DNA from: Pontiellaceae bacterium
GTDB lineage: Bacteria; Verrucomicrobiota; Kiritimatiellia; Kiritimatiellales; Tichowtungiaceae
Assembly (NCBI GenBank): GCA_025457785.1
Contig: JALOTS010000001.1
Location: forward strand, 1-31,906
Direction of reading: 5' to 3'
DNA: 31,906 bases
Every line of letters begins with the position of its first letter. The stretch's first letter is position 1. Of this stretch, positions 24,588 to 31,906 are shown piece after piece. The position numbers and the translations under genes are program-made. The notes under the pieces are model-generated. The model searched no databases. It was given only the letters and a program-made list of their open reading frames with translations, and was not told the DNA's origin.

Positions 24588-26048
24588 TCACTCCACCGTT
24601 CCATCATCCAAATCAACTTCATCTTCCAGCACAATCTCCGGGATCAGCACTGCCGACTCACCGGCAGGAAGTTCCTGCACATCCTTGAGTTTTCGCCCGA
24701 CCGCTCGCGACCGGGTTTTGGCCTTCTCGATGGTGTCCGAGGCCTGATTGATTTTTTTCTGCACCGCATCCAGAACATCACCGTATTTCGTCCATTCGGT
24801 CTTCACTGCCGCAAGGAGGCTCCAAACCTCGCTGGAGCGTTTCTCGATGGCGAGGGTGCGGAAGCCCATCTGCAGACTGTTCAAAATCGACCACAGCGTC
24901 GTCGGACCGGCGATCATCACACGGTACTGCCGCTGTATCACTTCGGTTAAACCCGGCCTGCGGATCACTTCGGCGAAAAGACCCTCGATGGGCAGAAACA
25001 GAATGCCGAAGTCCGTGGTTTTCGGCGGGTCTAAATATTTTCCGCAGATGTCTGCGGCGCACGCTTTAACACGGCTCTCCAACTGACGGCCCGCAGCCTC
25101 CACGCCGTCAACATCAACCCGCTCCTGCGCCTCCATCATGCGCTGGTAATCTTCGACCGGGAATTTGGCATCAATTGGAAGCCATACCGTTTCATCACGG
25201 TTCGCACCCTGCCCCGGCAGTTTAATGGCAAACTCAACCCGTTCACCGCCGCCCTTCGTGGCCACATTGACGGCAAACTGATCGGGCGTGAGAACCTGCT
25301 CCAGCAGGGCTCCCAGCTGCACTTCACCCCAGGTTCCGCGTGTTTTTACATTGGTCAGCACCTTTTTCAGATCGCCGACTCCCGTGGCCAGCGTCTGCAT
25401 TTCGCCAAGCCCCTTATGCACCTGTTCCAGCCGGTCGCTGACCTGCTTGAAGGATTCGCCCAGACGTTTTTACAGCGTCCCCTGAAGTTTTTCGTCCACC
25501 GTCTGCCGCATTTGTTCAAGCTGCTTGGCGTTGTCGGTCTGTATGCTTTGCAGTTTCTGTTCAACCGCAACACGAACCGCCTCCAGCTTCTTCTCATTTG
25601 TATCCGCCAGCTTGCTGATTGCCGCAGCCACTTCTTCCCTCAGTTGTTTTGCGCCGGAAGCAGACTCGAGCCGGATGCCGTCCAGCCGCTCCCCGCTGGC
25701 TTTGGTAAACGCGGTCAGCTGCCCGGAAAAAACCTCAAACTGTGACTTTTGCGCCGAGGCGGAATCCATCATTCGCTGCACCACGGAATCCCCGAAGGTC
25801 TTAAACGCCTCGGCCAGCTCCTGCCGCTGTTCCCGGGCCGCTTTCCCCAGCTCGTCTCTGCTCCGGGCCGCTTCTTCTCTAACCGCACGTTCCGCACGCT
25901 CCTGCGTTTTTTCAAAACCGTCAAGACGCGATGCGAGATTAGGCGCATCCGCCTGCGATGTCTTTCGCAAGAAGATAATCTGCAGCACAATCACAGCCGC
26001 CAGCAGAACAATTATTAAAATCGGCACCACTTCCGTCACGAACAGCAT
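24588..26048 (-). pseudogene. rmuC: RmuC-family protein interrupted by an in-frame TAA
   Basis: RmuC proteins have a membrane anchor, a long coiled coil and a nuclease-like core, and limit certain DNA rearrangements. The frame starts at ATG 26048: a transmembrane helix (VPILIIVLLAAVIVLQIIFL), then a coiled coil to EKLQGTL, where a TAA at 25470-25472 stops it at residue 192. The same frame then continues as KRLGESFKQVSDRLEQ, HKGLGEMQTLATGVGDL, VLTNVKTRGTWGEVQLG and WLPIDAKFPVEDYQ, the conserved RmuC core, to 24588. Without the stop it would be 486 residues, close to the usual length, with Glu (GAA) expected at the TAA. The second half has a possible ATG at 25421 (HKGLGEM), but it would lack the membrane anchor. 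This is either a real nonsense mutation or a base error. Confidence 0.9.
25470..25472 (-). other. Premature TAA in rmuC
   Basis: The codons around it read CTG CAG GGG ACG CTG TAA AAA CGT CTG GGC GAA. The frame is identical on both sides, so a single substitution (GAA to TAA) explains it better than an insertion or deletion. Family members read TLEKRLGESF here, which places Glu at the stop. Confidence 0.85.
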
Positions 26049-26165
26049 CTCCCTGAATCAGTCGGTTGGTTAATCTGTTTAAAGCTTCCGCGCGTTTGGT
26101 TTAAAGATACACCCTCGCACCCGAAATTCAACCCGCAAAAAGATCGGGGTAAACAGACCTCAATC

Positions 26166-26195
26166 TTGACTTCGGTCATAGGGAGCCTGCATTCT
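26166..26195 (+). promoter_or_regulatory. Possible promoter of the MmeI-like gene, perhaps leaderless
   Basis: TTGACT at 26166-26171 and CATTCT at 26190-26195 are 18 bases apart. The first hexamer is good and the second poor. If used, transcription would start at about 26202, the predicted initiator ATG, giving a leaderless mRNA. This would agree with the absence of a properly spaced ribosome site (GGGAG lies too far upstream). Confidence 0.25.
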
Positions 26196-26201
26196 CATGA
26201 C

Positions 26202-29156
26202 ATGGCAACTTTATCGTGGAACGAAATCCGGCATAACGCGATCCGGTTCACTCGCGAGTGGACGGGAGAAAAACGTGAAGCCGCTGAGAAACAGACCTTC
26301 TGGAATGAGTTCTTCGATGTATTCGGCATCCGCCGCCGCGTTGTGGCCAGCTTTGAAGAACCGGTCCGGAAAATCAGCGGAGACTATGGATTTATCGACC
26401 TGTTCTGGCCGGGCATCGTTTTAGTCGAACACAAAAGCGCCGGGGCCAATCTGGATAAGGCCGAATCTCAGGCCTTCCGCTACATTCAGGATCTCGCCCG
26501 CGAAGGCCGCCTTAAAGAGATCCCCCGCTATGTCATTATCTCCGACTTCACACGTATCGCCCTGCACGATCTGGAGCCCGAAGATCAGCAAGGATTGCCG
26601 CTTTTCGACAGTATCCGCATCGCCACGACCGAATTTCCGCTGGCCGAATTCCACCGCCACATTCACTCCTTCGCGTTTATTCCCGGCTACAAACAGCACC
26701 GCTTCAAAGAAGAAGATCCGATCAACATTCAGGCTGCTGAAATTCTCAGCGCACTGCATGACACGCTGGAAGCCGGCGGCTACTCCGGCCACCGGCTCGA
26801 ACGCTTCCTGATTCGCGTTCTCTTCTGCCTTTTTGCTGAAGATACCGGACTTTTTGAGCGCGAAAGTTTTAAACTCTACGTGCTCAACCGTACCGCCGAG
26901 GACGGTTCTGACCTCGGTTTGCATCTGGCGCGCCTTTTCGATCTGCTGAATACCGCACCTGAAAAACGCCAGAGCAACCTCGACGAAACCCTGGATGCTT
27001 TCCCTTACGTCAACGGCGAACTTTTTGCCGAAAACCTGGGTTTCGCCGACTTCAACCGCGATATGCGCAACGCCTTGCTCGCCTGTACCGCTTTCGACTG
27101 GTCGCGCATTTCTCCCGCCATCTTCGGCTCGCTTTTTCAGGCCGTTATGGAACCGAAGGAACGCCGTCAGATCGGCGGCCACTACACCAGCGAGCGCGAC
27201 ATCCTGAAAGTTATCCGCTCCCTGTTTCTCGACGACCTGCGCGCTGAATTTGAACAAATCAAAGCCGACCGCTCGACACGCCGCACAGCGCGGCTGGAGG
27301 AATTCCAATCCAGGCTTTGCCGGCTCCGCTTCCTTGACCCCGCCTGCGGCTGCGGCAACTTCCTTGTGATCACCTACCGCGAACTGCGCCAGATTGAGCT
27401 GGAGGTTTTACAGGAACTTCTCAGAGGCCAGCGCGAAATGACCCTCGACGAAGTCAACCGCCTCTCGCAGATGGATGTCGATCAATTCTACGGCATCGAA
27501 ATCGGCGAATGGCCCGCCTGTATCGCCGAAGTCGCTCTCTGGCTGATGGACCATCAGATGAACCTTAGGGTTTCCGAGGCCTTCGGCCAGCTTTACCAGC
27601 GCCTGCCCCTGAAAAAATCTCCGCATATCGTCTGCGGAAACGCCCTGCGGATCAACTGGGATCACCTGATTTCCGGCAGAGTAATCGATCTGCACACCGA
27701 AACCCTGAACGTCATGAAAGTGGAGGAAGAACCGGCGCATTACGATGTCGTCAACGTGGCGGCCAAAAAGGTCAACATCCTGACTCATGAGGAAGCCGCG
27801 AAACTTCAAGTCCATCCGCGTGAAAAATTCGACTACATTCTCGGCAACCCGCCGTTCATCGGCGCGAAGTTTCAAAACAACGAACAGCGTGCCGATATGA
27901 ATGCCGTCGTCGGCCATGTCCAGAATGCCGGGTTGCTCGACTATGTGACCGGCTGGTATTTCAAAGCTGCGGAGTACATTCAAGACACCGGAACCGTTGC
28001 CGGTTTCGTTTCAACCAATTCAATTACACAGGGCGAACAGGCTGGCGTACTATGGAACGCACTCTTCCGGAAACACGGAGTGAAGATTCATTTCGCCCAT
28101 CGCACATTTCCTTGGATGAGCGAAGCTCGCGGCAAGGCGCATGTCCACGTCGTTATTATCGGCTTTGCTACACACAACATTGACGACAAACGCATTTACA
28201 ACTATGAAAACGACCAAGTCACCGTCCTTCCTGCAAAAAACATCAGTCCTTACCTTGTTGAAGGGCCCGACATTGCTGTCACAAACCGGAGCAAACCGCT
28301 CTGCAACGTGCCGGAAATCGGCATAGGCAACAAACCGATTGACGGAGGAAATTATCTTTTCACGCCCCAAGAAAAGGCGGAATTCCTCAAAAAGGAACCT
28401 CAAGCAGAACCGTTCTTCCGCCGCTGGCTTGGCTCAGATGAATTTCTCAACGGCATTGAACGCTGGTGCCTCTGGCTCGGCAACTGTCCGCCGGAAAAAC
28501 TTTGTGCCATGCCTGAAGCAATGAAACGCATCGCGGCTGTGCGCGACTTGCGACTCGCCAGCAAGAGCGCCCCAACCAAAAAACTCGCCATGATCCCGAC
28601 GCGATTCCATGTCGAAAACATGCCGACAGGCAATTACCTGTTAATACCAGAAGTTTCATCCGAAAAGCGCAGCTACATCCCGATGGGCTTTATTTCGCCT
28701 GACATCCTGTCCAGCAATCTGGTCAAAATATTTCCCGATGCCACGCCTTACCACTTTGGAATTCTGTCTTCCGCAATGCACATGGCGTGGGTGAGGCAGG
28801 TTTGCGGGCGTTTAGAGTCGCGCTACCGCTACTCGGCCAAGCTGGTTTACAACAATTATCCGTGGCCGGAACCAACCGACAAGCAGCGTAAGGGGGTTGA
28901 AGTCGCGGCACAGGCGGTATTGGATGCACGCAAAGAATCCCCGAACGCGACTCTGGCCAACCTGTACGATCCGTTGTCGATGCCGCCTATGCTGGTGAAA
29001 GCGCATGCCGCACTCGACCGCGCCGTAGACAAATGCTACCGCCCCGAACCGTTCACCAGTGAACGTCAGCGCGTAGAACACCTCTTTGCTCTCTACGAAA
29101 AACTCACCGCGCCTCTTCTGCCCGCCTCGCCGAAGAAAAAAGCCCGCAAGGCATGA
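26202..29156 (+). CDS. MmeI-like type IIL restriction-modification enzyme (nuclease and N6-adenine methylase in one chain)
   Basis: The 984-residue protein matches MmeI from end to end; MATLSWNEIRHNAIRF sets the start at 26202. A single polypeptide cuts DNA at a fixed distance from its site and methylates one strand for host protection. The N-terminal nuclease has the D-X9-E-X-K site: Asp66, Glu76, Lys78 in GFIDLFWPG...VEHKS. A helical linker follows. The methylase has GGHYTSERDILK (motif X), DPACGCGNFL (motif I, Asp379 first) and NPPF (motif IV, Asn549 first). The target-recognition part includes GDEFLNG-type residues (GSDEFLNGIERWCLWLG), NYLLIPEVSSEKRSYIP and GRLESRYRYSAKLVYN. Compared with MmeI as I recall it, about 45 extra residues lie between NALRINW and NPPF. 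All catalytic motifs are intact. The recognition sequence cannot be read by eye. Confidence 0.93.
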   Translation: MATLSWNEIRHNAIRFTREWTGEKREAAEKQTFWNEFFDVFGIRRRVVASFEEPVRKISGDYGFIDLFWPGIVLVEHKSAGANLDKAESQAFRYIQDLAREGRLKEIPRYVIISDFTRIALHDLEPEDQQGLPLFDSIRIATTEFPLAEFHRHIHSFAFIPGYKQHRFKEEDPINIQAAEILSALHDTLEAGGYSGHRLERFLIRVLFCLFAEDTGLFERESFKLYVLNRTAEDGSDLGLHLARLFDLLNTAPEKRQSNLDETLDAFPYVNGELFAENLGFADFNRDMRNALLACTAFDWSRISPAIFGSLFQAVMEPKERRQIGGHYTSERDILKVIRSLFLDDLRAEFEQIKADRSTRRTARLEEFQSRLCRLRFLDPACGCGNFLVITYRELRQIELEVLQELLRGQREMTLDEVNRLSQMDVDQFYGIEIGEWPACIAEVALWLMDHQMNLRVSEAFGQLYQRLPLKKSPHIVCGNALRINWDHLISGRVIDLHTETLNVMKVEEEPAHYDVVNVAAKKVNILTHEEAAKLQVHPREKFDYILGNPPFIGAKFQNNEQRADMNAVVGHVQNAGLLDYVTGWYFKAAEYIQDTGTVAGFVSTNSITQGEQAGVLWNALFRKHGVKIHFAHRTFPWMSEARGKAHVHVVIIGFATHNIDDKRIYNYENDQVTVLPAKNISPYLVEGPDIAVTNRSKPLCNVPEIGIGNKPIDGGNYLFTPQEKAEFLKKEPQAEPFFRRWLGSDEFLNGIERWCLWLGNCPPEKLCAMPEAMKRIAAVRDLRLASKSAPTKKLAMIPTRFHVENMPTGNYLLIPEVSSEKRSYIPMGFISPDILSSNLVKIFPDATPYHFGILSSAMHMAWVRQVCGRLESRYRYSAKLVYNNYPWPEPTDKQRKGVEVAAQAVLDARKESPNATLANLYDPLSMPPMLVKAHAALDRAVDKCYRPEPFTSERQRVEHLFALYEKLTAPLLPASPKKKARKA

Positions 29157-29158
29157 TT

Positions 29159-29283
29159 GTTTCCAATGCTTGGAAACCGCCAAAGCCAACTTTGAGGTGT
29201 TTATAAACTGTGTCTTTTTAAAGAAAGCCTGAGGAACCTCTTCCGCTGATCCGGATCACGAATCCGTTTTTCCAAGGCATAAA
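29159..29283 (-). pseudogene. Decayed fragment of a second rlmN-like gene (N-terminal part)
   Basis: On the minus strand the frame reads ALEKRIRDPDQRKRF, close to VLEELVRDPYQRKKF at the start of the intact RlmN. A one-base deletion follows, after which the bases GCTTTCTTTAAAAAGACA match GCTTTCTTCAAAAAGGCA of rlmN. A shortened stretch then leads to GTTTCCAAGCATTGGAAAC, resembling the rlmN bases for SFQCMEI. About 70% of 65 aligned bases agree by hand. It ends at the stop of the MmeI-like gene. The perfect stem GTTTCCAA/TTGGAAAC (29159-29177) could act as a hairpin in its own right. No functional product is expected. Confidence 0.5.
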
Positions 29284-29317
29284 TGTCACACCACGAATGA
29301 ACGCGAATATGCGCGAA

Positions 29318-31906
29318 TCATTCCTCTTTTTGAGCCAGCCTCTTCTGAGCCCACTCTTTTGCGACAAGAAAATGGGTCATCACAGATTTATCGAGACAAT
29401 CCACTTCCGTTTTGACCAACCATTGAGCCAACTCATTAGTTCTCGACCCAACCCATTTTTGTGCAAAATCCTCAAAGAAATCACATTCTTTATTGAAAAA
29501 ATCGATCGGCCTTGTCAAGGAGATGGAAAGCGTCGGCAACAGCAACTTTGCATCTATTGCAATCGCTTCAAACAGCGGTTCCACCATCCATGCCCAGTCC
29601 GACGGACGAAACCCGTACTTTCGATTTGAAACAGCCTCATATACACACACATTCCGGACGGTTTCTTCGCCGGTCTCGTCATTTTTACGGAGCGGAGGAT
29701 AAGCAGTATCAAAATCAGTATGCCGCAACATCATATTACGCAGCGCATAGGGACACTCTTTGCTAATGCATTTGATTATATTTCGTGGATTCTCCGTCCA
29801 GTATACCTTTAGAAACTCATAAAATTGCTTACTGATCTCCATGCCATAACGACTCTCCGCTTGGGCTTCGTCCATTATTCGCAGCGCTAAATTTAAGCTG
29901 TGCTCTAAGGCTTTAACAGCATGACAAAGCCACCACTTCTTTCCGTCAAAATTTTTATCCCATTTAGATGGAATCAGGGATAAAGCATCATCCCAACCCG
30001 GGATTTTTGATCCATGTCGATCAATACGAGTGTCGTTGATCAAAACACTAAAATATGAATCAAAGAATGCCCGGACGACGTTATCATCCCAAATAAACCG
30101 ACCGAACTGTTGCAATTTTGAGGCCCAAATGACATCCGTATAAATTTTTTCAGCCAGTTCGCGACAGGCAGAAGAATCTTCCATCGCATTTTTCAATAAC
30201 TCTAAAATGTCCTGATCACGGACCGTCTCAACAATCTGCACACGCTGAACGCGGCTCCAATAATCTGTAACGGCATCAAGTCCACTGCAAATCGCAATTG
30301 ATTGCGGTTTATCGTTTAAAGACCTGATTGGGCCGTTTTTCCAGTGAAGAAAAAGATGATTCAGAACGGCATCAACGGGCGGACTCACCCAATCACCCTG
30401 CGAATCAAGGATGTTTTTTAGCTTTTCAGCTAATACCTCCTTTGATTTTTCTATTTTTTCATTTCGGCCAGCCACTTCAGCAATCTCGATAAATCCCGCC
30501 CTGTTGTTAATGAGGAACTGATAAAGTGCAGGTTTTGAAATTTTAATCGCGGTCAGAACCAACAGATCGTCTGGGTCAACCTCGCCTTTGAGATGCCCCC
30601 ACTTCTCCCATGTTTCTCGCAAAACCGCTTTAAATTCGCGAGGATTGGCCAAAAAAATTAATCAGCGCATGTTGAGTGGTAAACGAAGCATCTAAATATT
30701 TCTGTGGTATGCTATAAGGATCAGAATTCTCAGATGAGAACCATTTTCCCCGTTTTTCTGGCGAAACTGGATCAATCCATTTTTCTTTGAACAGTAGCTT
30801 TCGGAAGGTCTCAATTTCACGAAGTGCCTGAAGTGCTTCAATAACGGGCATATCAACGCAAGATGCAACCCGAAGGGGCCAAGCTGCATCTACTGACTCG
30901 GCATCGACCGCCAGAATAAAACTAATGTTGGAGGCGCTGTTGATGCGATTTAGGCCGTTAATTCGATCAAGTAGTGACGGCAGTTCTTCTTTCAGGATAT
31001 CCTTGTCCTGATTCCGATCCACATCTTCAATCACGAACAATAGCTTTTTACCTTCACAACCAAGTGCTTCATTCAAACGCACCAGCACCTCGATAGAGTT
31101 TCGCGAGGAAAAGGCTGCCGCAAACAGTTCTCCCCAAAAACCATGGCTGGATAGTGCCGCATGATATTGCATTGGGAGATCAATAAAGGAGAGTACATCC
31201 ATATGAGGCTTTAATTTTGCAGTGCCCATTTTCAACAAATGGCTGGAAAAGCCTTCGCGACGCCGTCCCCAGGCTCCGAGCGTACAAATAACATATTCCG
31301 GATATTTACTCTTCAGCTCCTGCGTAGCCCACTTAATAACAGTGGATTTCCCGGAACCGTATTTGCCCAACACGGCAACATTTTTGTTTTGCTTCGCAAC
31401 TAACTGAACAATCTGATTTTCGGTACCGCGTATCTTAAAGTGGTCATTGTTGGCATCGATCACCGGACTATCGTCCATAAACCACAATTCGTCAGAAACA
31501 GAACTGTCCGATGCCACCTCTTTCTGTTGAGCCTTTGAAATCCGGTGATAGCTGGCGACAAAAAACTTGCCGATGTACCAACAGACAGACTGCGTCAACA
31601 AACCGGCTATAAATCCCGCCCAGTGCCATGAAGTTAATCCCAGATAAAGGGCGTATCCCAAAATGATGGCGAAGGCTGTGGGAGGATAATTCAAAATCCG
31701 CTTTAACGAGAGAGCCCATCCAGAAAAAATCGCCAGCACAATCCAAACAAAAAACGTCAACACAAACCATACAAAAAGAGCCCAGAATGGTGGCCTTAAT
31801 GAAGATCCTATCCAGCCATCTAAAAAAACGATGCCGCTAATCAAAAGCCCTCCGAAAAGAGCCATCAGACAAACATCTATCCATCGCTTTCGCTGTGTAT
31901 TGTTCA
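29318..31906 (-). pseudogene. KAP-family P-loop NTPase with N-terminal membrane helices, frameshifted, start off the right edge
   Basis: Two overlapping frames make one gene. The upstream frame (30630-31906) is open to the window edge: NNTQRKRWIDVCLM precedes MALFGG, and one more A before the last TG would give ATG. It has about four membrane helices in its first 110 residues, Walker A GKYGSGKST (about residues 167-175 from MALFGG), Walker B LLFVIEDVDR (275-284) and FILAVD. It stops at 30630. The second frame (29318-30652) opens with ANPREFKAVLRETW and LKGEVDPDDLLVLTAI, the region that normally follows in KAP proteins, then about 380 mostly helical residues. The switch is a +1 shift in a run of seven T. 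KAP NTPases include phage-exclusion proteins such as PifA. Low GC (about 41% in four sampled rows) and the restriction enzyme next door suggest a transferred defence gene. Confidence 0.8.
30651..30657 (-). other. T7 run at the KAP frameshift
   Basis: The minus strand reads ATTAATTTTTTTGGCCAATC. With six T the protein would read ALINFLANPREFKAVLRETW, joining both halves. With seven it runs into TAA at 30630. The required shift is +1 (skipping one base), so ordinary -1 ribosomal slippage would not restore it. An insertion, a homopolymer error or transcriptional slippage would. Confidence 0.8.

Noticed and set aside
1..31906. CRISPR array, tRNA or rRNA genes
   Set aside because: No regularly spaced direct repeats with unique spacers, and no cloverleaf or rRNA-like sequence was recognised on either strand.

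Overview
The window looks like a chromosome segment from an uncultured or lightly studied Gram-negative bacterium of the PVC superphylum, possibly Kiritimatiellota. The evidence is indirect. There are exported proteins combining PASTA, DNRLRE-like and carbohydrate-binding-like modules. A Sel1-repeat protein ends in an SHD1-like tail, and a short NAGK/NAGS-type fusion is present. Intergenic spacers are full of short palindromic and micro-repeat debris. Hand-sampled rows give about 58-62% GC in the housekeeping genes. No rRNA, tRNA or CRISPR array was seen.

Layout. Positions 1-3769 hold three minus-strand genes for exported proteins: a truncated one with a signal peptide, a PASTA/carbohydrate-binding-like protein, and a metallophosphoesterase with PASTA and DNRLRE-like domains. 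Hairpins follow two of them. The metallophosphoesterase has a perfect TATAAT -10 box, and a tandem 21-bp dyad repeat sits where a class II activator would bind. Positions 4062-7616 carry monomeric isocitrate dehydrogenase (icd) and an N-acetylglutamate synthase-like protein. Positions 7973-13575 carry mgtE, recO, a hybrid histidine kinase and a UspA protein, all on the plus strand. Positions 13649-16457 carry an exported trypsin-like protease translationally coupled to a Sel1-repeat protein, minus strand. Positions 16736-22381 carry gyrB, gyrA and a YciH/SUI1 factor. Positions 22457-26048 carry ppiC, hisB, rlmN and a nonsense-interrupted rmuC. From 26166 to the right edge there is a foreign-looking block: an MmeI-like type IIL restriction-modification enzyme, a decayed rlmN fragment, and a low-GC, frameshifted KAP-family membrane NTPase that runs off the window.

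How it fits together. Most of the window is housekeeping: DNA supercoiling, recombination repair, TCA cycle, arginine and histidine synthesis, magnesium uptake. The two ends are accessory. The left end is an exported phosphatase/binding module set that appears to be under activator control. The right end is a candidate phage-defence locus. Two genes in or beside that locus (rmuC and the KAP NTPase) are broken, by an in-frame TAA and by an extra base in a run of seven T. Dispersed repeats link separate places: an identical-length 79-bp inverted-repeat element lies both in the mgtE-recO gap and in the gyrB-gyrA gap, and a GGTCAGG-type heptamer repeat has entered the recO coding region in frame.
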